From Pseudomonas reactans (GTDB taxonomy: Bacteria > Pseudomonadota > Gammaproteobacteria > Pseudomonadales > Pseudomonadaceae): a DNA stretch of 64,000 bases. Shown here one piece after another: positions 1 to 8,681 of this stretch. Positions within the stretch are counted from its first letter, which is position 1. Every line of letters starts with the position of its first letter. The notes below the pieces were generated by a model. That model was not told the DNA's origin. It worked only from the letters and a program-made list of their open reading frames with translations, and searched no databases. Location: NCBI RefSeq assembly GCF_013385825.1, contig NZ_JACAPG010000018.1, forward strand, positions 124,001 through 188,000, given 5' to 3'. Both the position numbers and the translations under genes were made by a program.

Positions 1-1282
1 TGATGCCCCAGTCGCGCAGGCGGAACTGGGTGCGCGAGGCGCCCAGGTTTTTCTTGATCAGTGCAACTTCGATCGCGTCGAAAGCGCCTTGGAAGTCCAG
101 GCCATCGAACTCGCCGGAGTTGATCAGCTCACCGTGCTCACCGTAGGCGTCTTGCCATGGGGCCGGGTTGGTATCGCCCGAGCTGGTGCGCACCACGGAT
201 TTGATCGGTAGGCTGTATTTGGTGGCGAATTCGAAATCGCGCTCGTCGTGCGCCGGCACTGCCATTACGGCGCCATCGCCGTAGTGCATCAGTACGTAGT
301 TGGCGACCCACACCGGCAGCTTCTCGCCGGTCAGTGGGTGCTCGACGAACAGGCCAGTTGGCAGGCCTTTTTTCTCCTGGGTGGCGACGTCGGCTTCGGC
401 CACGCTGCCGCCTTTGCATTCGGCGATGAACGCCTGCAGCTCAGGGTTGTTCTGTGCGGCTTGGGTGGCCAGCGGGTGTTCGGCGGCCACGGCGACGTAA
501 GTCGCTCCCATTAAAGTGTCCGGACGGGTAGTGAAGACTTTGAGCGCGCCCGCTTCGCCGATCGAGTCGACGTTGTACGGGAACTGCACTTCCATGCCTT
601 TGGACTTGCCGATCCAGTTGCGCTGCATGGTCTTGACCTGTTCAGGCCAGCCCGGCAGGTCGTCGAGGCTCGACAAGAGTTCATCCGCGTAGGCGGTGAT
701 CTTGAAGTAGTACATCGGGATTTCGCGCTTTTCGATCAGCGCGCCGGAACGCCAGCCGCGACCGTCGATCACTTGCTCGTTGGCCAGTACGGTCTGGTCC
801 AGCGGGTCCCAGTTCACGGTGCCGCTCTTTTTGTAGATCACGCCTTTTTCGAACAGGCGCGTGAACAGCCATTGTTCCCAGCGGTAGTAGTCCGGCTTGC
901 AGGTGGTCACTTCGCGGGACCAGTCCACCGCCAGGCCCAGGCTGCGCAGCTGGGTCTTCATGTAGGCGATGTTTTCGTAGGTCCACTTGGCGGGGGCCAC
1001 GTTGTTTTTCATCGCGGCGTTTTCCGCCGGCATGCCGAAGGCGTCCCAACCCATGGGTTGCAGGACGTTCTTGCCTTGCATGCGCTGGTAACGGGAAATC
1101 ACGTCGCCGATGGTGTAGTTGCGCACGTGCCCCATGTGTAGCTTGCCGCTGGGGTAAGGGAACATCGATAGGCAATAGAAAGTCTCCTTGCCTGGCTGTT
1201 CACTGACTTCAAAGGACTTTTGCTCGTCCCAGAAGGTTTGGGCGGCATTTTCTATTTCACGGGGCTGATATTGTTCGTGCAT
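1..1282 (-). CDS. leuS: Leucyl-tRNA synthetase, N-terminal part (runs off left edge)
   Basis: This class Ia aminoacyl-tRNA synthetase charges tRNA-Leu with leucine in the cytoplasm. Only the first 427 or so residues are in the window; bacterial LeuRS is usually about 860, so the C-terminal half, including the KMSKS signature, lies beyond base 1. Visible marks are the HIGH-type signature HMGH at residues 49-52, the WDPVDQTVLANEQV stretch near 158-171 and the threonine-rich editing-domain motif TTRPDT at 251-256. The ATG at 1282 gives the expected N-terminus MHEQYQPREIENAA. It is the first gene of the leuS-lnt-corC-ybeY-phoH-miaB chromosomal block. Identity is essentially certain. Confidence 0.97.
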   Translation of the reverse strand, partial: MHEQYQPREIENAAQTFWDEQKSFEVSEQPGKETFYCLSMFPYPSGKLHMGHVRNYTIGDVISRYQRMQGKNVLQPMGWDAFGMPAENAAMKNNVAPAKWTYENIAYMKTQLRSLGLAVDWSREVTTCKPDYYRWEQWLFTRLFEKGVIYKKSGTVNWDPLDQTVLANEQVIDGRGWRSGALIEKREIPMYYFKITAYADELLSSLDDLPGWPEQVKTMQRNWIGKSKGMEVQFPYNVDSIGEAGALKVFTTRPDTLMGATYVAVAAEHPLATQAAQNNPELQAFIAECKGGSVAEADVATQEKKGLPTGLFVEHPLTGEKLPVWVANYVLMHYGDGAVMAVPAHDERDFEFATKYSLPIKSVVRTSSGDTNPAPWQDAYGEHGELINSGEFDGLDFQGAFDAIEVALIKKNLGASRTQFRLRDWGI

Positions 1283-1543
1283 GGCTACTTTTGAACTGAA
1301 TAGGGGTGGCCTAATCCTCTTCGGTGCAACATTCAGGTTGATCGACACCAAAAAGCGGCGCGTCCGTGCCCAAACCCTGCGGGAAGTGGAGTTACAGGAA
1401 GCGCCGTAGCATACATGACCCCACTCTATCGAGGGAAACCCTGATTGCGCAGGCAGGGCCGTCTGTCGCGGCGCCAGGCGCGCGCAGCCACGAGGACTAC
1501 GCTGTTTATTGGGGAGCAAGTCTTTCTTCAATGAGGTGAGGGG

Positions 1544-1861
1544 ATGGTTGAATCGCAAAGAATCGTATCGAAACCGGATGTCTACGAAGGACTGATCGAC
1601 CGCTTGGGTCGTGCATTGGATGCAGCGAGGACAGCAGGCCGATTGCGTGATGAACGGCCTGTGGAGTTGGAACTGCGCGGTCTGAGCCTCGCGGAGCTGG
1701 AACTGATCAAGGCGTATCTGGAAAGGAATGGGCGCAGTGCGCCTCCTTGGGTGGCAACCCCGCCAATCAAGGAGCCTACGCACTCAGCCAAGGTGGTGTG
1801 GCTCAAGGACTTGTCGGCCGGTCGTGGCCCGGAAAAGCTCCGGTCCGCTCGCTACAAGTAA
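1544..1861 (+). CDS. Hypothetical protein, YbeL/DUF1451-like without zinc ribbon
   Basis: A 105-residue charged, mostly helical protein of unknown function. The ATG at 1544 follows a good Shine-Dalgarno sequence (GAGGTGAGGGG), which supports real translation. It lies divergently from leuS, where E. coli carries ybeL. The stretch LRGLSLAELELIKAYLERN resembles the helical pattern before the zinc ribbon in YbeL/DUF1451 proteins, but this protein contains no cysteine, so it cannot form that ribbon. It may be a shortened relative or simply an unrelated small protein. No signal peptide or membrane segment is visible. The gene is probable; the family link is only suggestive. Confidence 0.7.
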   Translation: MVESQRIVSKPDVYEGLIDRLGRALDAARTAGRLRDERPVELELRGLSLAELELIKAYLERNGRSAPPWVATPPIKEPTHSAKVVWLKDLSAGRGPEKLRSARYK

Positions 1862-1975
1862 TTCACTGCCCCCTGGACGGCTTCACCACGCCGTTTCACT
1901 GTAAAGCATGTCACCGTAAAGATTGTCGCTAAACCCCGTTACACCTTAGGCTTCGGGCATCTTTGGAGATGCCCG

Positions 1976-2737
1976 ATGCCTATTCGTTATTTCATCAAAC
2001 AACTGCTCCTGCCGCCCGGCATTCTCTTGCTGTTGCTGGCGCTTGCCTGGTGGTTTCGCCGCAGCCGCCCGCGCTTGGCGGCGTGCTGCTTTGCCCTGGG
2101 TTTTGGGGGGCTGTGGTTGATCAGCTTGCCAGTCATGGTGGAGTGGGGCGCTCGGGCCCTGGAAACCGAACCGGCGTTGGCTCGGGAAGACTGGTCGACC
2201 TTGGCCCAGCGCGCCGACGCCATCGTGGTGCTGGGCTCCGGGCGTGAGCGCGGTGACCCGGCCTGGGGCACCGACCAGCCCACCGGGATCGGCCTGGAAC
2301 GCCAGCGCTATGCCGCACGACTGGCCAAGGCTTCCGGCTTGCCGGTGCTGACCAGCGGCGGCCTGCATTACGGCACACCGCCCAGCGAAGCGGAGTTGAT
2401 GGCAGTGTCGATGCAGGAGGACTTCGGCGTAGCGGTGCGCTGGAAAGAAGAACGCAGCCGTACCACTTGGGAAAATGCGCAGATGAGCGCAGAGATTCTG
2501 CTGCCGGCGGGCATCAAGCGCGTCGTGGTGGTGACCCAGGCCTGGCACATGCCGCGTTCGGTGTGGAGCTTTGAGAGAGCCGGCTTTACCGTGGTGCCGG
2601 CGCCCGTGGGTTTTCTGGGCGTAGACAACGCCCGGCCTCTGGGCGGATGGATGCCGGAATTCGTAGCGGTGTGGCGCAGCGGGCAGTTGATCAACGAAGC
2701 GGTGGGGCAGATAGGTTACCGATTGTTCTACCGCTGA
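1976..2737 (+). CDS. YdcF/ElyC-family DUF218 membrane protein
   Basis: A 253-residue inner-membrane protein. Two hydrophobic segments (about residues 7-27 and 34-53) precede a DUF218 domain. Characteristic stretches are ADAIVVLGSGRERG near 80, the ESRTTWENA-type motif (here ERSRTTWENA) near 160, and VVVVTQAWHMPRSVWSFERAGF-like helix-strand signature near 180-200. E. coli ElyC, with this architecture, is needed for peptidoglycan assembly at low temperature through its effect on lipid-carrier use; that role here is inferred from family only. The gene converges on lnt, with a REP doublet between them. ATG 1976 begins directly with the first membrane helix. Confidence 0.88.
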   Translation: MPIRYFIKQLLLPPGILLLLLALAWWFRRSRPRLAACCFALGFGGLWLISLPVMVEWGARALETEPALAREDWSTLAQRADAIVVLGSGRERGDPAWGTDQPTGIGLERQRYAARLAKASGLPVLTSGGLHYGTPPSEAELMAVSMQEDFGVAVRWKEERSRTTWENAQMSAEILLPAGIKRVVVVTQAWHMPRSVWSFERAGFTVVPAPVGFLGVDNARPLGGWMPEFVAVWRSGQLINEAVGQIGYRLFYR

Positions 2738-2741
2738 ACAT

Positions 2742-2823
2742 GTAGGAGCCGGCTTGCCGGCGATGAGGCCCTTGAGACATGTGTTCACTTTAAGGACGCC
2801 ATCGCTGGCAAGCCAGCTCCTAC
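2742..2823. repeat. REP doublet, GTAGGAGCCGGC family
   Basis: Two inverted copies of a REP sequence (left arm GTAGGAGCCGGCTTGCCGGC, right arm its near-complement ending CTCCTAC) enclose about 35 bases. This is the head-to-head arrangement called a REPIN in P. fluorescens. It fills the space between the converging DUF218 gene and lnt. Confidence 0.9.
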
Positions 2824-2828
2824 AGAGG

Positions 2829-4352
2829 TTAGACCGTTTTCGACATCCGACCCGCGAGCAGCGCCCAGCCAAACAGGCCAAGGCACACAATGATCAACGG
2901 CCATGAGCGCCATTGCAGGTACGGCGTGAGGTTGTGCATCGGTACGACTTCACCGTAGAGAATGCCGCGTTCGAATTGTGGGATCTGCGCGGTGATCTGC
3001 CCAAACGGGTTGATCAAACCGGTCACGCCATTGTTGGTGGCCCGGATCATCCAGCGCCCGGCTTCCAGTGCACGCATCTGCGCCATTTGCAGGTGCTGCA
3101 ACGGGCCGATTGAGCGGCCGAACCAGGTGTCGTTGCTGATGGTCAGCAGCAAATCGCTCTGCGCCGACAGGCCTGCGGCGAACTCCGGGTACACCACTTC
3201 GTAGCAGATGAACGGCGCAATTTGATAGCCCTTGGCCTGCAGCATCGCCTGGTCGGACGGTCCGCGAGCGAAGTCCGACATTGGCAGATCAAAGAACGCG
3301 ATCAGGCCGCGCAGCATGTCCTGCAGCGGCACGTACTCGCCAAAGGGCACCAGCTTCTGCTTGAGGTAGGTGCCGTCGCCTTCGCCAACCACGGTGATGC
3401 CGTTGAAGTAGCGCTTCTGGTGATGCACTTCCTGGCGGATTGGCACGCCGGTGATCAGCGCGGTGTGCCGGTCGGCGGCGAATTTGCCCATCATGCCCAG
3501 GTAGCCTTCGACAGACTCCTTGAGCACCGGCACGGCAGTTTCCGGCCACACCAGCAGGTCGACAGGCTTGGAACTGAAGCTCATGTCGCGGTACAGCGCG
3601 AGCTGTGCGTTGAGCTGCTCCGGGTCCCATTTCATGCTTTGTTCGACGTTGCCCTGGATGGCGGCCACGGTCAGTGGCGCACCGGAGGGGCTGGTCCAGG
3701 CGTGATGCTTGAGCGCCAGGCCGATGGCCCAGGGCGCGACCAGCAACACCAGGCCTGCGCCGATAAATGCGTTGCGCTTGCCAGCCAGCAGACGCGGCAG
3801 GTTGCACAGCAGCGCTGCCGTCAGTGCCAGGGCGAAGGAGATCAGCCACATGCCGCCCACCGGGGCCAAGCCCGTCAGCGGGCCGTCAAGCTGGCTGTAG
3901 CCGGAGTACAGCCACGGGAAACCGGTGAGGAACCAGCCGCGAAACGCTTCCTGGCCCACCCACAATGCTGCAAATGTCAGCGCATCTGCCAGCGGTGCTT
4001 CGTTACGACGCAACCAGCGCGCCCATAACCAGGCAGGCAGGGCGAAGAACCACGCGATGGCGGCGGTAAACAGCAGCATCAGGAAACCTGCCAGCAGCAC
4101 CGAAGCGCCGCCGAAGTGGTGGATGCTGTAATAGATCCAACTGGTGCCGGCGCCGAACAGGCCGAAACCGAAACACCAACCACGGCCCAATGCCTGGCGC
4201 GGGCTCAGGTCCCGCAGCCCGACATAGAACAGGCCGACCGCGACCAGCGCAAACGGCCACAGGTCGAACGGCGCCAGCGCCAGGGTGGTGATGGCGCCGG
4301 CCACCACGGCCAGCAAATTACCGGGCCAGCCGGGGCGGGTTAGGCGCTGCAT
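2829..4352 (-). CDS. lnt: Apolipoprotein N-acyltransferase
   Basis: Lnt adds the third acyl chain to the N-terminal cysteine of lipoproteins at the periplasmic face of the inner membrane. The 507-residue length is normal. The N-terminal 200 residues are strongly hydrophobic (about six to seven helices), followed by a nitrilase-fold domain with the expected Glu (WPETAVP), Lys (YLKQKLVPFGEYVP) and Cys (PFICYEVVYPE) catalytic positions, and a final membrane helix. The start is 8 bases beyond the corC stop, so corC and lnt should be co-transcribed, as in most gammaproteobacteria. The stop codon lies six bases outside the neighbouring REP doublet. Confidence 0.97.
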   Translation of the reverse strand: MQRLTRPGWPGNLLAVVAGAITTLALAPFDLWPFALVAVGLFYVGLRDLSPRQALGRGWCFGFGLFGAGTSWIYYSIHHFGGASVLLAGFLMLLFTAAIAWFFALPAWLWARWLRRNEAPLADALTFAALWVGQEAFRGWFLTGFPWLYSGYSQLDGPLTGLAPVGGMWLISFALALTAALLCNLPRLLAGKRNAFIGAGLVLLVAPWAIGLALKHHAWTSPSGAPLTVAAIQGNVEQSMKWDPEQLNAQLALYRDMSFSSKPVDLLVWPETAVPVLKESVEGYLGMMGKFAADRHTALITGVPIRQEVHHQKRYFNGITVVGEGDGTYLKQKLVPFGEYVPLQDMLRGLIAFFDLPMSDFARGPSDQAMLQAKGYQIAPFICYEVVYPEFAAGLSAQSDLLLTISNDTWFGRSIGPLQHLQMAQMRALEAGRWMIRATNNGVTGLINPFGQITAQIPQFERGILYGEVVPMHNLTPYLQWRSWPLIIVCLGLFGWALLAGRMSKTV

Positions 4353-4360
4353 GTCATTCC

Positions 4361-5200
4361 TTAGCGGGCAATAGGTGTCAGGCGAATCAGGTGGATACGA
4401 CGGCTGTCCGCATTGAGGATGCGGAAGCGATACGCGCCGATCTCGGTGGTCTCGTTACGTTTTGGCAGATGCCCGAACGCACTCATCACCAGGCCGCCCA
4501 CGGTATCGAACTCGTCATCGGAGAATTCGCTGTCGAAGAACTCGTTGAAGTTCTCGATCGGCGTCAGCGCCTTGATCAGGAAGTCACCGCTGGGCAGCGG
4601 CTTGATGTAGCTGTCTTCTTCGACGTCGTGTTCGTCTTCGATGTCGCCGACGATCTGTTCCAACACGTCTTCAATCGTCACCAGGCCAGCTACGCCGCCG
4701 TATTCGTCGATCACGATGGCCATGTGATTGTGGTTGGCGCGGAATTCACGCAGCAACACGTTCAGGCGCTTGGACTCGGGCACGAAGGTGGCCGGCCGCA
4801 GCAGGTCCTTGATGTTGAAGTTGTCGCCATTCTCCTTGAGGATCAACGGCAGCAGGTCCTTGGCCAACAGGACACCCATGACGTCGTCATGGCTTTCACC
4901 GATCACCGGGTAGCGCGAGTGCGCCGAGTCGATCACGGCCGGGAGGAATTCCCGTGGGGTCTGGGTCGCCTTGATGCTGATCATCTGCGAGCGCGGGACC
5001 ATGATGTCGCGTACTTGCAGGTCAGCCACCTGGATGGCGCCTTCGACGATGGCCAGCGCTTCGCTGTCCAGCAACTTGTTCTGATGGGCCTCGCGCAGCA
5101 GCTCAAGCAGCTCCTGGCGGTTTTTCGGCTCGTGGGCAAAAGCCTGGGTCAATTTACCCAGCCATGACTTCTGCCCGTTGCTCGATCGGTCTTCGCTCAT
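4361..5200 (-). CDS. corC: CorC/HlyC-family protein with CBS pair
   Basis: A 279-residue soluble protein of the CorC (YbeX) group. It contains two CBS motifs (about residues 70-190, with IMVPRSQMISI and the MAIVIDEYGGVAGLVTIEDV signature) and a C-terminal CorC/HlyC domain (about 205-275, including FDTVGGLVMSAFGHLP). Family members are linked to magnesium/cobalt efflux and, through conserved linkage with ybeY and lnt, to ribosome and envelope physiology. There is no transmembrane DUF21 domain, which separates it from the larger membrane CNNM-like paralogues. It sits between ybeY (41-base gap) and lnt in the same orientation. Confidence 0.95.
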   Translation of the reverse strand: MSEDRSSNGQKSWLGKLTQAFAHEPKNRQELLELLREAHQNKLLDSEALAIVEGAIQVADLQVRDIMVPRSQMISIKATQTPREFLPAVIDSAHSRYPVIGESHDDVMGVLLAKDLLPLILKENGDNFNIKDLLRPATFVPESKRLNVLLREFRANHNHMAIVIDEYGGVAGLVTIEDVLEQIVGDIEDEHDVEEDSYIKPLPSGDFLIKALTPIENFNEFFDSEFSDDEFDTVGGLVMSAFGHLPKRNETTEIGAYRFRILNADSRRIHLIRLTPIAR

Positions 5201-5241
5201 AGCGATTACTCTGAATCCTTTATTGTTACAGTTGAGTGTTT

Positions 5242-5700
5242 TTAAACTTCGTCGTCGGCATACGGGTCCGGATGACCCAATTCTGCAAGCAACGTTTGTT
5301 CCAGGGTTTCCATTTCCTCGGCTTCGTCATCGTCTATATGGTCGTAACCCAAGAGATGCAAGCAGCCGTGGATGACTAGATGGGCCCAATGGGCCTCAAG
5401 TTCCTTGCCTTGTTCTTTTGCCTCGCGCTCCACCACGGCGACACAGATGACCAGATCGCCCAACAGCGGGATATCCAGCAGTTCATCCGGTACGTCGGCG
5501 GGAAAGGACAGCACGTTGGTCGCGTAGTCCTTCTGGCGCCAGGTGTGATTCAGTTCACGGCCCTCGGGCTCGTCCACCAGACGAATGGTCAGCTCCGAGT
5601 CGGCGGTGCGCTGGCGCAAGGCCAGGGCGCACCATTGGCGGAATTGGGCTTCGCTGGGGGCGGGCGCGTCGGTGGCCAGCTGCAGGTCAAGCTCAAGCAT
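5242..5700 (-). CDS. ybeY: Endoribonuclease / rRNA maturation factor YbeY
   Basis: YbeY is a zinc-dependent endoribonuclease needed for 16S rRNA 3'-end maturation and ribosome quality control. The defining metal site HGCLHLLGYDH is present near residues 114-124, along with the family motif VLSFPADVP. The ATG at 5700 gives the standard 152-residue form starting MLELDLQLAT; the longer open frame upstream has out-of-character sequence and overlaps phoH. Its start overlaps the end of phoH by eight bases, indicating translational coupling in a phoH-ybeY-corC-lnt operon. Confidence 0.97.
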   Translation of the reverse strand: MLELDLQLATDAPAPSEAQFRQWCALALRQRTADSELTIRLVDEPEGRELNHTWRQKDYATNVLSFPADVPDELLDIPLLGDLVICVAVVEREAKEQGKELEAHWAHLVIHGCLHLLGYDHIDDDEAEEMETLEQTLLAELGHPDPYADDEV

Positions 5701-6697
5701 CGCGGCGAACGTCCTTGGACAGCCCGTCATCGCGGTGTTCGAAGCGCTCGTAGGCCTCGACAATGCGCTGTACCAGCGGGTGGCGCACCACGTCCTTGGG
5801 CGAGAAGTGCGTGAAACTGATGCCCGGCACGTCCTTGAGCACTTCAATCACATGGCTCAAGCCCGACTTGGTGCCCTTGGGCAGGTCAACCTGGGTGATG
5901 TCGCCGGTGATAATGGCCGTGGAGCCGAACCCGATGCGGGTCAGGAACATCTTCATCTGCTCGACCGTAGTGTTCTGGCTTTCGTCGAGGATGATGAAAC
6001 TGTTGCTCAAGGTGCGGCCGCGCATGTAGGCCAGCGGGGCGATCTCGATCACCTGGCGCTCGATCAGCTTGGCCACGTATTCGAAGCCGAGCATCTCGTA
6101 CAGCGCGTCATAGAGCGGGCGCAGGTACGGGTCGATCTTCTGGGCCAGGTCACCGGGCAGGAAACCGAGTTTTTCGCCGGCCTCGACCGCTGGGCGCACC
6201 AGCAGGATGCGGCGTACTTGCTCGCGCTCCAGCGCGTCGACCGCACAGGCCACGGCCAGGTAGGTTTTGCCGGTACCGGCGGGGCCGATACCGAAATTGA
6301 TGTCGTTACCCAGGATTGCCTTGACGTACTTCTGCTGATTCAAGCCCTTTGGGCGAATCATGCCTTTTTTGGTACGCAGGGCCACGCTGGCTTCAGCGAC
6401 TGGGTTGTTGGCCAAGTCTTCCACAGCCGATTCCTGCAAATACAGGTGCACGATTTCTGGCGACAGCTCGCTACCCTTGGTTTCGCGGTAGAGACGGCGC
6501 AGCAGGTTTTCTGCGGATTTAGTGTGCAGGGCTTCACCAATGAGCTCGAACTGATTGCCGCGATTGCGGATCTCGATGCCCAGGCGTTGTTCGATCAGGC
6601 GCAGGTGCTCGTCGAACTGTCCGCACAGGTTGGCGAAACGGAGAGCCTCAAAGGGCTCGAGAATAAAACGATGGGGTTCTGCTATGGGTGCGTTCAA
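5693..6697 (-). CDS. phoH: PhoH-family ATPase (YbeZ)
   Basis: A PhoH/YbeZ ATPase, a partner of YbeY in RNA metabolism. Walker A is GPAGTGKTYLA and Walker B is SFIILDESQNT; the phosphate-sensing ITGDITQVDLP motif follows. I chose the TTG at 6697, giving LNAPIAEPHRFILEPFE, because known Pseudomonas homologues begin there; a GTG at 6781 would add 28 atypical residues. The resulting 334 residues match the family. No strong Shine-Dalgarno sequence precedes the TTG, so the exact start is uncertain. It overlaps ybeY by eight bases and lies downstream of miaB, separated by a REP doublet. Confidence 0.94.
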   Translation of the reverse strand: MNAPIAEPHRFILEPFEALRFANLCGQFDEHLRLIEQRLGIEIRNRGNQFELIGEALHTKSAENLLRRLYRETKGSELSPEIVHLYLQESAVEDLANNPVAEASVALRTKKGMIRPKGLNQQKYVKAILGNDINFGIGPAGTGKTYLAVACAVDALEREQVRRILLVRPAVEAGEKLGFLPGDLAQKIDPYLRPLYDALYEMLGFEYVAKLIERQVIEIAPLAYMRGRTLSNSFIILDESQNTTVEQMKMFLTRIGFGSTAIITGDITQVDLPKGTKSGLSHVIEVLKDVPGISFTHFSPKDVVRHPLVQRIVEAYERFEHRDDGLSKDVRRDA

Positions 6698-6790
6698 GGT
6701 CGCTTTTAGCCGCCCTTTGGCTGTTGAGGTGAAATAGAGAATAACGCCAGCCGGCTGTGTGCGAAAGCACTTAAACGGCACAATCTTCCT

Positions 6791-6872
6791 GTAGGAGCCG
6801 GCTTGCCGGCGATAGCCTGCTCATAGGCGATGCAATGCTCGGAATCGCCATCGCTGGCAAGCCAGCTCCTAC
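6791..6872. repeat. REP doublet, GTAGGAGCCGGC family
   Basis: Inverted REP pair (GTAGGAGCCGGCTTGCCGGC ... right arm ending in CTCCTAC) with about 35 bases between the arms. It separates the end of miaB from phoH and may limit read-through between them. Confidence 0.9.
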
Positions 6873-6886
6873 AGGGGGTGTGGTGG

Positions 6887-8215
6887 TTATTGAATCAGCG
6901 ACCCGCGCAGCGAATGGGGCTGCGCCGCGTCGATGTGCACATCGGCAAACTGGCCGATCAGGGTCGGATTATCGCAACGGAAGTTTACGATTCGGTTGTT
7001 CTCGGTACGTCCCTGCAATTCGCCGGGGTCTTTTTTCGAGTAGTCGGTGACCAGGATGCGCTGGGTCGAACCGACCATTTGTCGGCTGATCTCGAAGCCC
7101 TGCTGGTTCAGGCGGTGTTGCAGCGCGTTGAGGCGCTCTTTTTTCAGCGCTTCCGGGGTTTCGTCCAGCAAGTCGGCCGCCGGGGTGCCGGGGCGCTGGC
7201 TGTAGACGAACGAGTAGGAGAAGTCGAAACCGACGTCTTCGATCAGCTTCATGGTCTGCTGGAAGTCTTTCTCGGTCTCGCCGGGGAAGCCGACGATAAA
7301 GTCCGAGCTGATGCAGATACCCGGCACCGCCGCGCGCAGTTTGCGCAGTTTGGATTTGTACTCCAGGGCCGTGTGGTTGCGCTTCATCGCCGAGAGGATG
7401 CGGTCCGAGCCCGATTGCACCGGCAAGTGCAGGTGCTTGACCAGTTCCGGCACTTCGGCGTGGGCCTGGATCAGGCTGTCGGAGAACTCCAGTGGGTGTG
7501 AGGTGGTGTAGCGGATGCGCTCGATACCGTCCACGGCGGCGACCACGCGGATCAATTCCGCCAGGTCGGCCAGGCGGCCGTCGTGGGTCTGGCCGCGATA
7601 GCCGTTGACGTTCTGGCCCAGCAGGGTCACTTCGCGCACGCCGTTTTCGGCCAAGTGGATAATTTCCGACAGCACATCGTCAAATGGCCGGCTGACTTCC
7701 TCGCCACGGGTGTAGGGCACCACGCAGAAGGTGCAGTACTTGCTGCAGCCTTCCATCACCGACACGTAGGCACTCGGCCCGTCGATGCGCGGCTCGGGCA
7801 AATGGTCGAATTTTTCTATTTCAGGGAATGACACGTCGACCTGCGGCAGCTTGGTAAAGCGCGCGGCGTCGATCATTTCCGGCAGGCGGTGCAAGGTCTG
7901 CGGGCCGAAGACCACGTCGACATAGGGCGCGCGGTCGCGGATCGCGGCGCCTTCCTGGCTGGCCACGCAACCGCCGACGGCGATCACCATGTCCGGGTTG
8001 GCCAGTTTCAACTCGCGCCAGCGGCCCAGCTGCGAGTACACACGGTCCTGGGCCCGCTCGCGGATCGAGCAGGTATTGAGCAGGATCACGTCGGCATCTT
8101 CGGCGCGGGCGGTGACTTCCAGGGCCTGGTGTTCGCCCAGCAGATCGACCATGCGCGAGCTGTCGTACTCGTTCATCTGGCAACCGTGGGTTTCGATGTA
8201 AAGCTTCTTGGCCAT
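6887..8215 (-). CDS. miaB: tRNA-2-methylthio-N6-dimethylallyladenosine synthase
   Basis: MiaB is the radical-SAM enzyme that thiomethylates i6A37 in tRNAs reading UNN codons. Three cysteines of the auxiliary cluster are seen (HGCQMNEYDS, LNTCSIRE, VGGCVASQ), followed by the SAM cluster CSKYCTFC in EGCSKYCTFCVVPYTRG and a C-terminal TRAM domain (GELQGRTENNRIVNF). The ATG at 8215 gives MAKKLYIETHGCQMNEY; an upstream TTG at 8227 would add four residues. The 442-residue length is standard. Confidence 0.98.
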   Translation of the reverse strand: MAKKLYIETHGCQMNEYDSSRMVDLLGEHQALEVTARAEDADVILLNTCSIRERAQDRVYSQLGRWRELKLANPDMVIAVGGCVASQEGAAIRDRAPYVDVVFGPQTLHRLPEMIDAARFTKLPQVDVSFPEIEKFDHLPEPRIDGPSAYVSVMEGCSKYCTFCVVPYTRGEEVSRPFDDVLSEIIHLAENGVREVTLLGQNVNGYRGQTHDGRLADLAELIRVVAAVDGIERIRYTTSHPLEFSDSLIQAHAEVPELVKHLHLPVQSGSDRILSAMKRNHTALEYKSKLRKLRAAVPGICISSDFIVGFPGETEKDFQQTMKLIEDVGFDFSYSFVYSQRPGTPAADLLDETPEALKKERLNALQHRLNQQGFEISRQMVGSTQRILVTDYSKKDPGELQGRTENNRIVNFRCDNPTLIGQFADVHIDAAQPHSLRGSLIQ

Positions 8216-8346
8216 GGGAATCGTCAACTGGTGGTAAAGAACCGCGCATTATAGGGGGCATGCCCATTGGTTCCTAGCGTTGTGCATCGGGTGCCATGCT
8301 ATAGTTCGCGCCCTCTTTTATATCCCCGATGTGTTGTTCGCCCACC

Positions 8347-8673
8347 ATGACCAAACGTGAAGCTCCAATCTACAAGGTGATTTTCCTCAACCAGGGCCAG
8401 GTGTTCGAAATGTACGCCAAGCAGATCTATCAGAGCGATCTGTGGGGTTTCCTGGAGGTGGAAGAGTTCGTCTTTGGCGAGCGCACCCAGTTGGTCGTCG
8501 ACCCGGGCGAAGAGAAGCTCAAGGCGCAGTTCGAAGGCGTGGTGCGCAGCTTTGTGCCGATGCATTCGATTGTGCGCATCGATGAGGTCGAGCGTTTGGG
8601 CACGCCGAAGATCAGTGAAGCACGTGGCACCAGCAACGTGATGCCGTTTCCGATGCCGATGCCAGAGAAGTAA
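8347..8673 (+). CDS. DUF1820 family protein
   Basis: A 108-residue soluble protein of the DUF1820 family, widespread in Pseudomonas and related genera and of unknown function. The body is a conserved beta-rich fold (PIYKVIFLNQGQVFEMYAKQ, then WGFLEVEEFVFGERTQ), followed by a proline/methionine-rich tail (VMPFPMPMPEK). The ATG at 8347 (MTKREAPIYK) is preferred over an upstream in-frame ATG at 8329, which would prepend six residues that do not fit. It diverges from miaB and converges on the Sel1 gene, with eight bases between the stops. Confidence 0.88.
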   Translation: MTKREAPIYKVIFLNQGQVFEMYAKQIYQSDLWGFLEVEEFVFGERTQLVVDPGEEKLKAQFEGVVRSFVPMHSIVRIDEVERLGTPKISEARGTSNVMPFPMPMPEK

Positions 8674-8681
8674 CGGCGCTG

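Noticed and set aside
1747..1932. Frame with CKACHRKDC after the YbeL-like gene, possibly a lost zinc ribbon
   Set aside because: It is in another frame, has no YbeL-like spacing between the cysteines and would need a frameshift that nothing else supports.
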